Below are positions 52,508-60,757 of a DNA stretch of 64,000 bases, in pieces. The translations under genes and the position numbers were made by a program. This DNA comes from JADMIH01 sp036399775 (lineage in GTDB: Bacteria; Chloroflexota; Chloroflexia; QHBQ01; JADMIH01): assembly GCA_036399775.1 (NCBI GenBank), contig DASWMJ010000046.1:42686-106685 (forward strand). The letters are read 5' to 3'. The notes under the pieces are model-generated. The model searched no databases. It was not told where the DNA came from and was given only the letters and a program-made list of their open reading frames with translations. Numbering within the stretch: the stretch's first letter is position 1; every line of letters begins with the position of its first letter.

Positions 52508-52878
52508 GAGTGTCGTGGCCGAAAGAAGAAATACCAGATTCGGACATGCTATATCGGGCCGTCCACGTGGAGGACATAAGAACGAATGGGGAGTTTAAGC
52601 CAGGGGGCTTTAAACGGCACGGGCGAGGTGTCTCTATGGATTGGAGCAAGTATTCCCTCCCTTATGAAACCCAGTGCCGCCGTAAGGATAAACCGCCGAC
52701 CGACTTTCGTGTTGCTTTCCTGCTGACTGGACTAATAAGAGAAGCAGGTTTTGTGGTCGAGCATGATCCAGATCCAAAAACGAATAACCGTGCTCACACG
52801 GAAGTGATAAGCCAAGATAGCCCCCAGCAACGCATAGAACTAGCCAAAATCGCAAATAGGGCACGCCGTCCTGGTTAG
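52492..52878 (+). CDS. Conserved protein, third gene of the three-gene cassette
   Basis: About 128 residues. Possible starts are TTG 52480, GTG 52492 or GTG 52510, all close to or overlapping the previous stop. It contains DMLYRAVHVEDIRTNGEFKP, GFKRHGRGVSMDWSKYSLPY, GLIREAGFVVEHDPDPKTNN and RAHTEVIS, a pattern of a conserved family (Y-R-x-V, S-x-D-W-x-K-Y, V-x-H-D-P, N-x-A-H) often encoded next to partners like the preceding gene. Activity unknown. Confidence 0.65.
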   Translation: MDSEIGVSWPKEEIPDSDMLYRAVHVEDIRTNGEFKPGGFKRHGRGVSMDWSKYSLPYETQCRRKDKPPTDFRVAFLLTGLIREAGFVVEHDPDPKTNNRAHTEVISQDSPQQRIELAKIANRARRPG

Positions 52879-53023
52879 TCTCAAGACTCAATAATAGAAC
52901 CGCTCCCCACCCATAAACCTCCCCAGCAGCTCGTAGGCAGCTGGATCCTTGATGAGGAAGTTAGGCGGCCCCATGCCTAATAAGCAGCCGTGCCATGTAA
53001 AGGATGGGCGCGTTAGGCTGCTA

Positions 53024-53410
53024 TTAGTCCTCATCGTCCTCAGAATACTCAACTTCAGGGACGGGTAATACAGCCTTGAGTGCTGCCCGACATATTGCAA
53101 GTGGTAGTATGCGAGCATAGGCCATTGCTACCACTTCCCCATCAACCAGGCGTACACACCAATTACCACTTCGCGACCGCGTCATATCCAGCATGCCCTC
53201 CCATTTATCTATGAGTTGCATAGCCACCGTTAAATCACGGCTGAATTCGGGGACATTGGTACAGTTCCCTTGCGGATCGTTCATCATCAACGGGTAGTAC
53301 ATCAGGCTGTCGGGCTTACGCCACCCCATATTCATCTCGGCAACCAAAGCTTCCAACTCTGGTCCCGCTCCCATTGTATCCACACTTATATATTTCGGAG
53401 TGTTGTCCAT
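53024..53410 (-). CDS. Phage-type protein with ABA-sandwich-like domain
   Basis: A 128-residue protein on the opposite strand to its neighbours. It includes DTMGAGPELEALVAEMNMGW, then LTVAMQLIDKWEGMLDMTRS, GNWCVRLVDGEVVAMAYARI and PLAICRAALKAVL. The last parts match the phage ABA-sandwich family (K-W-x-x, Trp-x-Cys, then T/R-x-P-x-A-I-C-R-A-A-L), found mostly in phages and prophages. Its presence supports a phage-derived origin for part of the island. Confidence 0.7.
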   Translation of the reverse strand: MDNTPKYISVDTMGAGPELEALVAEMNMGWRKPDSLMYYPLMMNDPQGNCTNVPEFSRDLTVAMQLIDKWEGMLDMTRSRSGNWCVRLVDGEVVAMAYARILPLAICRAALKAVLPVPEVEYSEDDED

Positions 53411-53616
53411 AGGCTAGCCCTCCAACCCGATTATATCACCTCCTGACCTTACGCCGAAACGACCGATTGAATCAGCTGGCTATCCATTACAATGGCATTG
53501 GATCGGCAAGCACCTCCTACTACCCTCGCCTTAGAGTCCTGAAGTCCCGTGCTACTTGGTCTAAGCTCGTATACCCGTAGGAGTGGGCTGGTACTCGCGC
53601 GTGATATAATCCTCAT

Positions 53617-53809
53617 GTGGACGCCCTGCAAGAAGAGCTGGCCGAGGCCTATCACGAACTACAGCAGGCTCACATCCTGTTCGAGGGCACCCCCGCCCGA
53701 TGCCAAAGACTACGAGCGGCTATTCAACGAGCTGAAGGAAGCTGCTCGCCAATATAACAGGGCCATCCATGAGATAGACCGGCAGCGGTGGCGAGAAGCG
53801 GCTGAATGA
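53617..53809 (+). pseudogene. Small coiled-coil gene with a one-base frameshift
   Basis: GTG at 53617 reads DALQEELAEAYHELQQAHIL and FEGT. At the run GGCACCCCCGCCC (about 53689-53699) the frame shifts, and the natural continuation PDAKDYERLFNELKEAARQY then IHEIDRQRWREAAE to TGA is in another frame. The joined protein of about 63 residues is a helical coiled coil like those of phage tail-region genes. It is broken or the homopolymer is misread in the assembly. Confidence 0.55.
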
Positions 53810-53830
53810 GCGAAGAGGAGAAACGAGAGC

Positions 53831-54361
53831 ATGTTTACAAATTGGCCAGGCGCACAGCATACAGGTAGTATCCATGAAAAGGAAAAGAGAACGACCGTGA
53901 ACGATATGCAAACAAACCACGACCTCCCCGATAGCGTTGACTTCCTGGTTGTACTCAGTTACGTTACTGCGGCACTGTACCTGGTACTGATTGTTATGCT
54001 CTTTCTAACCTCTGTAGGCGATTTCGATTCGGGTGGCTCCCCAACCTGGAATTGGCCGTTGATTCCCGCCCGGAGGCGTGATATAGGTACTATATATGGG
54101 CTGTTGGCACTGTCAATGGCATTCAGCTTCTTGATCGGTGCTGCTCTAGCGAGGATGCAGCGGTGGGTGCGAGTAGTGGGTTCAGTAGGTTATATCCTGT
54201 TAGCCATCTGGCAACTGATTACGATTTTCAACACAACGTACTACTCAAACTCCTTGCTAGTCGGCCCGGTATTTTCGATTATCTTTGTCGGCCTGTTGAA
54301 CAGCCCTGCTGTAAAGCAAGCATTACAAAGCGTACTGGACACTCGACCTAAACGTGCCTAG
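53831..54361 (+). CDS. Four-helix membrane protein, possible holin partner
   Basis: A 176-residue protein with about four hydrophobic segments (DFLVVLSYVTAALYLVLIVM, YGLLALSMAFSFLIGAALAR, VVGSVGYILLAIWQLITIF and GPVFSIIFVGLL) and a charged C-terminus. I recognise no family. It lies 229 bases before a phage-type amidase, the position a holin would occupy, but holin identity is not shown by sequence. The true start may be later than ATG 53831, at GTG 53897 or ATG 53906. Confidence 0.55.
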   Translation: MFTNWPGAQHTGSIHEKEKRTTVNDMQTNHDLPDSVDFLVVLSYVTAALYLVLIVMLFLTSVGDFDSGGSPTWNWPLIPARRRDIGTIYGLLALSMAFSFLIGAALARMQRWVRVVGSVGYILLAIWQLITIFNTTYYSNSLLVGPVFSIIFVGLLNSPAVKQALQSVLDTRPKRA

Positions 54362-54589
54362 TGAGCCATCACCGACAACGCAGCTATAACCGTCCTCCCG
54401 GGCTCAACGCGCTACAGCAGGCAGCCGGCATCGCACTGGCCTATGGCATTTGCCTCTTGACAACCGTTCGCCTAGCTGCTAGAATAGGGCCGCGTGAACC
54501 GGCATATTTTTATGCACGGTGGTCAAGCGTTTTGCCGAGTAGTACCCTTATGGACTGAGGCCAATCCTTAGGCAAGGAGGAACGGGGTG

Positions 54590-55255
54590 ATGGACTATTT
54601 TGAGTACGCACGAACGCTGAGGGTCATCGACATTTGGAAGCCTAACGAGACGGGCTATATCACGCCCAGGGAGTTGTACGATCCTGCTGTAGTCACTGAT
54701 TGCTACCCCGCTCAGGACTACCAGCACTGGATGGACCACGGCACGGTGGGAACGGACACGCTACGCTACTGGTGCACCCGCGGCTCGATTAATGACGGCG
54801 TGTTCACACTCGCACAGTTCCTCTTGCCTCACCAGACTCAAAGGTATGCGGACAACTCGGTACACGACACTCGCCGCGTTATCTTCAAGATGGTGCAGGA
54901 TGGACGTAGATGCAGGCACACGGGAGCATGCAACGCCGTAGACAGCCGGCAGGTGAACAACCGTAATACCCTTGGTGTGGAATACGAGTCCTTGCAGAAC
55001 GGCACACATGATATAGACGATGACCAGTATATCAAGGGTGCGTTCCTATTTGCATATAACTCGGCACTAGGCAGAATTCCTGACCACCGCCGTCTGTCAC
55101 ACGGAATAGTGGCTACTCCCACGGGGAGGCGTACGGACCCTTGGGCAGGCGGGTTCGACTATGCACGCTCCTGGGCGATAGTTCAGGCGATCAGGCTTGA
55201 TGCACGCATCTGGGGGCTCTGGGGTCTCCCCCAGCCGCAGACTAAGGCTGTATAA
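54590..55255 (+). CDS. N-acetylmuramoyl-L-alanine amidase-like endolysin
   Basis: A 221-residue protein with AAGGAGG upstream of ATG 54590. The amidase_2 pattern is visible: the first part contains YQHWMDHGTVGTDTLRYWCT, FLLPHQTQRYADNSVHD, then NTLGVEYESLQNGTHDIDDD (E of the G-x-E-x-E motif), QYIKGAFLFAYNSALGRIPD and RLSHGIVATPTGRRTDPWAG, with a His and the terminal Asp ligands. It would cut the amide bond in peptidoglycan. No signal peptide, as in phage endolysins. It adjoins a membrane protein. Confidence 0.75.
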   Translation: MDYFEYARTLRVIDIWKPNETGYITPRELYDPAVVTDCYPAQDYQHWMDHGTVGTDTLRYWCTRGSINDGVFTLAQFLLPHQTQRYADNSVHDTRRVIFKMVQDGRRCRHTGACNAVDSRQVNNRNTLGVEYESLQNGTHDIDDDQYIKGAFLFAYNSALGRIPDHRRLSHGIVATPTGRRTDPWAGGFDYARSWAIVQAIRLDARIWGLWGLPQPQTKAV

Positions 55256-55734
55256 CGATGCGAGGCCTCCGCTCGGCCCACGCACGATTCTGGATCTCAC
55301 CTGTACAATTCAGGCCCGTTTCAGAAAGGTCGTACGTGCGTGTCCGTCATTTTATCGCTTCCGCGCTCCAAGTCCTAAGATCTATAATGTAATTAATGGA
55401 GGTGGCCAAGATTTACTCTATCGCGGGCATGCTGGCATCGAGTAAGCCCCTCATCAGGCAGTGGCCCTTCCGCGTTCATAGTTGGAGGAAAGCTAGGGAA
55501 AAGTGGGGGTAAAAAGGTATCAGTTTCGAGTTCGGCGGTGGTCAGCATGTGCATAACACTTGTGCTCGCCTGATAGGAGTCGTACTATATGCAGTAGGCA
55601 AAACGCGGCATGCAGTAGGCAAAACGCGGCCAGCATTGAGGTCAGCAACGCTAGTCGCCAATAATAGTATAATACCTCCTCGGAAGCCCGGCCTGTTGCT
55701 GACCTCAGCAGGTCCGGGCTTCCGGCTAGCCTTC
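55256..55734. other. Non-coding stretch with tandem repeat and hairpin, right end of island
   Basis: No convincing gene. There are two tandem copies of a 20-bp unit (GCAGTAGGCAAAACGCGG with two joining bases, about 55592-55631), an inverted pair GAGGTCAGCAAC / GTTGCTGACCTC (from about 55637 to 55712), and the hairpin GGAAGCCCGG with CCGGGCTTCC (55682-55723). The last lies just downstream of dprA on the minus strand and could end its transcript, though no T-run follows. Confidence 0.5.
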
Positions 55735-56823
55735 TCATCGCGCCGCATACTGCATCCCACCCAAATGACGCACCATCCCCTTCAACTCCATCATCGTCAG
55801 CACCGCGCTCACGGTGGAGGAGGGGAGGCTGCTGAGGTTGGTTAGCTCGTCTATGTGGCGGGAGGAGTCCTGTAGGAGGGTGAGGAGCATGCGCTCGGTT
55901 GGGTCGGAGGGGAGAGCGCGCACCGCTTCTACGTGCTCGGAGACCATGCGTATATCCAACTCTTCCAGGATGTCGTCTACTGAGGTGACGCACTTCGCAC
56001 CGCGTTTGAGGAGGTTGTTGGGACCATCGCTCATCCTGCTGGTGATGGGGCCGGGCACCGCGAAGACCTCTCGGCCTTGCTCAAGCGCGAACGTGACTGT
56101 GATGAGCGCGCCGCTTTTCTCTCCCGCCTCAACCACCAGCACGCCCAACGACAGGCCCGCTATGATCCTGTTGCGCGGAGGGAAGTTCATCGCGTCGGGC
56201 TGGGTGCCCGGAGGGTAATCGGAGATCACCGCGCCTCTCCCCTCCTCGACGATGCGGCGCGCCAGGTTGCGGTTCTCGGCGGGGTAAATAACGTCTACGC
56301 CAGAACCCAGCACTGCAATCGTGCGCCCGCCTGCGTCTAGCGCGGCATTGTGGGCTACTGTGTCGATACCCTTGGCAAGCCCGCTAATAATGCTTATGCC
56401 CGCCTCGGCCAACCCGGACGACAGCCGGGCCGTTACTTCCCTCCCGTAAGCGGTAGACCGCCTGGTACCTACCACAGCTACAGCCCAGGCGTCGTCAGCC
56501 GTCATCTCGCCCAGAACGTACAGCACGGGCGGGGCATCCCCGACCTCGCGCAGCCGCTCAGGGTAGCCCTCACTCTCCCATGTGAGCACGCTTACGCCCA
56601 TACTCCCAAGGCGCTCTATCTCTGCATCAGGTGTCGAGGTGCGCCGCGCAGCCAGAAGGGCCTCTGTACTTTTCGCGTCGAGGCCCGAAGCGAGGAGATC
56701 GCCTATAGTGGCGTTCCAGGCGTTTTCCGCGCTGCCGAAGTAGTCTAGCAGCAGCCGCATGCGCGCAGGCCCTATGCCCGCGACGTTACTCAGGCTGATC
56801 CAATAGGGCGTCTGGTCTGTCAC
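55735..56823 (-). CDS. dprA: DNA-processing protein DprA
   Basis: A complete 362-residue DprA/Smf, which loads RecA on incoming single-stranded DNA in natural transformation. The N-terminal SAM-like part (ISLSNVAGIGPARMRLLLDY) leads to the Rossmann-like core with VVGTRRSTAYGREVTARLSS, ISGLAKGIDTVAHNAALDAG, IAVLGSGVDVIYPAENRNLA and NRIIAGLSLGVLVVEAGEKS. The C-terminal winged helix is the part duplicated at 48726-49004. Because the island ends at this stop codon, dprA seems to have kept its full length. Confidence 0.96.
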   Translation of the reverse strand: MTDQTPYWISLSNVAGIGPARMRLLLDYFGSAENAWNATIGDLLASGLDAKSTEALLAARRTSTPDAEIERLGSMGVSVLTWESEGYPERLREVGDAPPVLYVLGEMTADDAWAVAVVGTRRSTAYGREVTARLSSGLAEAGISIISGLAKGIDTVAHNAALDAGGRTIAVLGSGVDVIYPAENRNLARRIVEEGRGAVISDYPPGTQPDAMNFPPRNRIIAGLSLGVLVVEAGEKSGALITVTFALEQGREVFAVPGPITSRMSDGPNNLLKRGAKCVTSVDDILEELDIRMVSEHVEAVRALPSDPTERMLLTLLQDSSRHIDELTNLSSLPSSTVSAVLTMMELKGMVRHLGGMQYAAR

Positions 56824-56867
56824 CTGGGTGCCTCTCCTCGCAGTAATGCGGGCGCTATTATATCACA

Positions 56868-56897
56868 GCCCTGATCCCTAACCCCTGACCCCTGATT
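56868..56897. repeat. Dispersed CCCCTGA-type repeat, single copy
   Basis: AGCCCTGATCCCTAACCCCT followed by GACCCCTGAT lies between the DUF554 and dprA genes and matches the words at 11160-11195 and 14985-15018. Confidence 0.6.
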
Positions 56898-57617
56898 TCA
56901 GAAAGGCCAATTCTCCAGCACCCACACTATCAGAGGGGCAATAGCCAGGGCGGGCAGGTAGTTGGCCAGCTTCAACTCCTTGATGTCGAGCAGCTTGAGT
57001 CCTACGCCTACTATGATAAGCCCACCGGCGGCTGTCATCTCAAGTATGTACGGGTTGTCCCGGCTGGGCACGCCACTCGCCACCAGCCATGCCAGCAGAC
57101 TCAGCGCGCTCTGGTAGACCAGCACCGTGCCCGCCGATAGGAACACTCCCCAGCCCAGCGCGGCGGCGAAGGCGAAGGCTGCGAAGCCATCCAGCAACGA
57201 CTTGATAGCCAGCAACTCTATGTCGCCACTGATGCCGTTCTGTATCGAGCCGAGGATGGTCAATGGCCCCACGCAGAAGACGATGCTGCTGGTGACGAAC
57301 GCCTCGCTGAAGGTGTCGCCCCCCTTTCCTTTACCGTCCCCCGCCAGTCTCTTTTGCAGGTAGTCCCCCAGGTTGTCCAGGTGGTAGTCGAGGCGCATCA
57401 ACTCACCGAGGATGCCCCCGACCAGGATGCTGCCCAGTAGCACCAGCACGTTCTTAGTCACGAGCGCGTTCTGGAAGCCGATGAGCAGGGTGGCAAGGCC
57501 CAGCCCGCCCATGATGATACGCTGCAACCTCTCCGGCAGGCGGCCACCCACTAGCAGCCCCAGCGTGGCTCCAATAAGCACTGTAAGCACGTTCAACAAT
57601 GTGCCTGAGATAGGCAT
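56898..57617 (-). CDS. DUF554 family membrane protein
   Basis: A 239-residue protein of about seven hydrophobic segments. The start SGTLLNVLTVLIGATLGLLV, the segment LGSILVGGILGELMRLDYHL, and SSIVFCVGPLTILGSIQNGI are typical of the DUF554/YdfK-YqgA family, which is proposed to be transport-related with no proven substrate. Its ATG overlaps the stop of murJ (TAATG), so it is translationally coupled and probably co-expressed. Confidence 0.88.
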   Translation of the reverse strand: MPISGTLLNVLTVLIGATLGLLVGGRLPERLQRIIMGGLGLATLLIGFQNALVTKNVLVLLGSILVGGILGELMRLDYHLDNLGDYLQKRLAGDGKGKGGDTFSEAFVTSSIVFCVGPLTILGSIQNGISGDIELLAIKSLLDGFAAFAFAAALGWGVFLSAGTVLVYQSALSLLAWLVASGVPSRDNPYILEMTAAGGLIIVGVGLKLLDIKELKLANYLPALAIAPLIVWVLENWPF

Positions 57618-59275
57618 TAGCGTCTAAACCTGCCCATACGTCCCGCGATCTTGCCCATAATCAACTCCACTTCAGACAGGCGCATCATCCACACCAACCC
57701 CGCGTATAGAGCACCACCCGCAAGGGCAGGCACCCCAAGCAATACCGCTTCCGCAAAGAGAGAGTTTGGTCGCACTACCTTGGCAAGCGCCCACCAAACG
57801 CCGTAGCTCACAACGGCCAGCGCCACCGACGCGCCCGCAACCTTCAGAGTAGTTTCCACTATACCGTAGCCACGCAACCCTCCTTCGCTTCGCATCGCCC
57901 TCACCAGCAGGTAGCCCGTCACGATTGCGTGGAAGGCAAGCTGCGCCGACCACGCGAGCACGATCCCGGCCATCCCCAGCGTGTCTATGGTGGATAGGGC
58001 CACCGCCAGGTAAATGGGCACCTGCGCGATGCCCACCAGCGCGGGGGTGAGGGTGTTCTTGCGCGCGTAGAAGGCGAAGAGGAGTACCTGGTCAATCGCG
58101 CTGAACGGCAGGCCGGGCACGTAGAATAGGAGGGCCAGGACGGTGCGCTGCTGGTCTTCAGGGGTGAACGCGCCGTGATGGAAGAATATCTCCACAAGCG
58201 GCGTAGCGAGCGCCAGCAGCCCCGCGGCGGCGGGGAGCACCAGCACAGTCACCAGCCGCAGGCCCGAAGCGAGCGTCCTTTTGAACGACTCGCTGTCCCC
58301 CTTGCTGAAATGCTGTGAAAGGGAGGGGAGAGACGCCAGGGAGATACCGGCAGCGACCAGGCCTAGTGAGAACTGGATCAGCGTGGTGGCGAAACGCATC
58401 GCGCTGATAGAGCCTACGCCCGTCCGCGAGACCAGATTGCGGTCTACCACCAGCAGCACCGAGGTCACTATCACGCTCAGTCCCACGGGCGCGTACAGCT
58501 TGAGGATGCGTCGGACGGCGGGGTGACTCACATCGAGCGTGGGGCGCAGGGGTATATCGCGCAGGCCGGGCGCTTGCAGAGCAAGCATCGCGAACGCGCC
58601 TATCACCATACCCAGTGCCAGCCCCTTGACGCCTAGCGCACCCGCCAGAGTGAAGGCGCAGAAGATTATAGAGGCGTTGAAGAGCGCCGACGTAAACGCG
58701 GGATAGACGAAGCGCCCCAAAGAGTAGTGCGCCGCCATGACCACGCCCGAAAGACCCATGAAGAAGACGGCGGGCAATACCCACTGTGTCATTTCCAGGG
58801 CGAGCAGGCGCGTGGGCGCATCGTAAGCCGCACCCATGAAGCCGACCAGCGGTTCCGCGAATAGCTCAAGCAGCGCCACAGACCCGACCAGGAAGATCGC
58901 CGCTATCGTGAGTATGGCGCTCACGAGCCGCCCGAACTCCGGCCTGCGCTCTTTGTCGGCTGCGTATTCGCTGAAAACAGGCACCAGCGCCGCGCTCACC
59001 GTGCCCGCGATGAGCAGGTCGTATACGATGGTGGCGACGTTGTTGGCGATGGTGAAAGCGTCAACGTCGGCTTGAGCGCCGAAGAGGTAGGAGATAGTGC
59101 TTTCGCGCCCCAACCCCAGCACCCGGCTGAGTATCGTACCCGCCATGAGGACCAGGGCCGCACGCGCGATGCGCCCGCCGACTGAAGCCTTCCGCCCCAT
59201 AGGCGCGGGAGGCACCAATACATCCCCAGCCTCGACTTGTGGCTCCCGCAGTGTAGTGTCGGTGTTTGAAAGCAT
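57617..59275 (-). CDS. murJ: Lipid II flippase MurJ (MviN family)
   Basis: A 552-residue MOP-superfamily flippase with about 14 hydrophobic segments. Family signatures include STISYLFGAQADVDAFTIAN, LIAGTVSAALVPVFSEYAAD, and YAPVGLSVIVTSVLLVVDRN, together with the Arg-rich and acidic residues that gate lipid II. It moves the peptidoglycan precursor to the outer face. The start follows a short N-terminal hydrophilic region. It forms a two-gene unit with DUF554. Confidence 0.93.
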   Translation of the reverse strand: MLSNTDTTLREPQVEAGDVLVPPAPMGRKASVGGRIARAALVLMAGTILSRVLGLGRESTISYLFGAQADVDAFTIANNVATIVYDLLIAGTVSAALVPVFSEYAADKERRPEFGRLVSAILTIAAIFLVGSVALLELFAEPLVGFMGAAYDAPTRLLALEMTQWVLPAVFFMGLSGVVMAAHYSLGRFVYPAFTSALFNASIIFCAFTLAGALGVKGLALGMVIGAFAMLALQAPGLRDIPLRPTLDVSHPAVRRILKLYAPVGLSVIVTSVLLVVDRNLVSRTGVGSISAMRFATTLIQFSLGLVAAGISLASLPSLSQHFSKGDSESFKRTLASGLRLVTVLVLPAAAGLLALATPLVEIFFHHGAFTPEDQQRTVLALLFYVPGLPFSAIDQVLLFAFYARKNTLTPALVGIAQVPIYLAVALSTIDTLGMAGIVLAWSAQLAFHAIVTGYLLVRAMRSEGGLRGYGIVETTLKVAGASVALAVVSYGVWWALAKVVRPNSLFAEAVLLGVPALAGGALYAGLVWMMRLSEVELIMGKIAGRMGRFRR

Positions 59276-59400
59276 ACGTTCCTAGAACGCAAAAGGTGAT
59301 AACTGAAAGCTTTCCTTTGCCCAGGCAGCGTCTAGCGAATACACTCGTAGGCTACGCCTACAAGGTCCGCGCAGGCGGACTACCTCGCCATTAGAAGAGC

Positions 59401-59880
59401 CTAACCGCTGTTCAGAATTCTGTACTCTGCTTCTGCCTGCTCACGCACAAATGGATGAGGGTCCTCCATCATTTCTGCGAGCGACCGCTTCACGTTAGTA
59501 CGAAGGACTTGCCCTTCAACACCAAACATAGAGGACCAAATTACACACTCGCATAGAGCTGCACACGTATATGCTCGGACCTCGTACGAGGGGTCATTCT
59601 TGGTTTTCTCTAGTATCTCAATGGCAGCCTGAGTAATGCTTACTGACTGGCTTTTGCCGCCTGCTTTGCCCAAGTTAGTAATAGCCATTGTACGGAACTT
59701 GATATTGGAAGATCTTTCGAGAATGAGCCGTAGTTGTTCCACATCATAGTTACCCAGCAAATCATACTCAGTCATGTTGGATACATCAATATTCCTTACT
59801 TCCAGTTTCACTTCTTCCTGCGCCTTGGTCCAGGGCCCGCCACTGGCTGTTATATACAAATATTTGTACATGTCGTCCAT
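59401..59880 (-). CDS. HEAT-repeat-like small protein
   Basis: A 159-residue helical protein in an AT-rich patch. It contains VEQLRLILERSSNIKFRTMA, ITNLGKAGGKSQSVSITQAA, IEILEKTKNDPSYEVRAYTC and EDPHPFVREQAEAEYRILN: the D-P-x-x-V-R pattern of HEAT/phycobilisome-lyase-type repeats (about two and a half units). These give protein-protein binding surfaces. Function unknown; it follows a small unknown gene by 39 bases. Confidence 0.65.
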   Translation of the reverse strand: MDDMYKYLYITASGGPWTKAQEEVKLEVRNIDVSNMTEYDLLGNYDVEQLRLILERSSNIKFRTMAITNLGKAGGKSQSVSITQAAIEILEKTKNDPSYEVRAYTCAALCECVIWSSMFGVEGQVLRTNVKRSLAEMMEDPHPFVREQAEAEYRILNSG

Positions 59881-59919
59881 AGGCCCAAAATTGCGGTGCT
59901 TGTCATCGAAGAATGATTT

Positions 59920-60174
59920 TCACTTAGGGCAATATCGTAAGCGCTCATATATCTCCATCACACGCCTATGCAGATCATCACGCATCCTATTCCACTGTCC
60001 TCGTTCACCAGAAAAGAGACCAGGCTTAGGCTTCACCAGTCCCAGAGCGTAGCTGGTATAATCGAGGGTCGGGGGCCGAAATTGCTTTCCGGCTTCGTAA
60101 GGTGTTGCGCAATCGGACACATACTCCGTGTGTTCAAAATAGCACCCAGGCCGAGGACAAGAGGGTCGTAACAT
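59920..60174 (-). CDS. Small protein of unknown function
   Basis: An 84-residue protein with GAGG nine bases before ATG. It has CPRPGC near the start and further cysteines (SDCATP, RYCPK), so a small metal site is possible. There is no membrane helix. I recognise no family. It shares AT-rich composition and orientation with the HEAT-repeat gene and both may be recent arrivals. Confidence 0.5.
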   Translation of the reverse strand: MLRPSCPRPGCYFEHTEYVSDCATPYEAGKQFRPPTLDYTSYALGLVKPKPGLFSGERGQWNRMRDDLHRRVMEIYERLRYCPK

Positions 60175-60253
60175 TTTATTCTTCCTCTCTATTGGCTTAT
60201 AAAACGTGCGGTGCCAACCGAAGAGCTATCAGTTAGAACCTCCCATAGACCCT

Positions 60254-60745
60254 TTACCCGCCACGCTCCACCCGCCGTATAAGTTCGCTTGCGCTGTGGC
60301 CCTGGACGAATGGTATTATGGCTACTTTGCCTCCGTAAGCCTCTACCGCCGCCGCTTCCGGCAGGGGCTTGCCGCCCTCCTGGTAGTCACCGCCTTTCGC
60401 GTACACTTCGGGCTGTAGCTTCTCCACAAGGCGCGTGGCTGTAAGCTCGTCGAATATCACCGCGTAATCCACACAGCGAAGGGCCGCTACAACCTCCGCT
60501 CGCTCTTCCTGCGGCACCACAGGGCGGCCCGGCCCCTTGTAGCCGCGCGCCGACGCATCCGAGTTGACCCCCACCACCAGTACGTCCCCCAGGCCCCGCG
60601 CCGCCTGCAAATAGCGCGTATGCCCGATATGGAGCAAATCGAAGGTGCCATTGGTCAACACCAGCCGCAATCCCGCGTCCCGCCACCCCTCCCGCATACG
60701 CACCAACTCCTCCAGCGTAACCACCCTTCCCCCACCCTCAATCAT
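60254..60745 (-). CDS. RfaE2-type nucleotidyltransferase (HldE C-domain-like)
   Basis: About 163 residues (ATG 60745; GTG 60757 would follow the previous stop directly). A single-domain cytidylyltransferase-like enzyme: VLTNGTFDLLHIGHTRYLQA (HxGH), VNSDASARGYKGPGRPVVPQ, then AEVVAALRCVDYAVIFDELT and PEVYAKGGDYQEG. These match D-glycero-beta-manno-heptose-1-phosphate adenylyltransferase (RfaE domain II), which makes ADP-heptose. The kinase half is not present here. It is in an operon with UPF0104, where it probably activates a sugar for a surface glycan. Confidence 0.88.
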   Translation of the reverse strand: MIEGGGRVVTLEELVRMREGWRDAGLRLVLTNGTFDLLHIGHTRYLQAARGLGDVLVVGVNSDASARGYKGPGRPVVPQEERAEVVAALRCVDYAVIFDELTATRLVEKLQPEVYAKGGDYQEGGKPLPEAAAVEAYGGKVAIIPFVQGHSASELIRRVERGG

Positions 60746-60757
60746 AACACCCGCCAC

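Larger units (their letters stand above)
48726..56013. mobile_element. ~7-kb genomic island bracketed by direct repeats of the dprA 3' end
   Basis: Direct repeats 48726-49004 and 55735-56013 enclose about 6.7 kb of accessory DNA: the tail of a broken gene, small unknowns, a leader-bearing zinc protease with a coupled gene, a three-gene cassette, a phage-type ABA-sandwich protein, a frameshifted coiled-coil gene and a membrane-protein/amidase pair. The right copy is part of a complete dprA. Several genes are AT-richer than flanking DNA. No integrase or transposase is visible, so the element is non-autonomous, decayed or inserted by homologous recombination. Confidence 0.7.

Noticed and set aside
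59320..59395. Small RNA or terminator in the gap before the HEAT-repeat gene
   Set aside because: AGGCTACGCCT and GTCCGCGCAGGCGGAC form small hairpins but belong to common dispersed repeat words; no promoter or T-run was seen.
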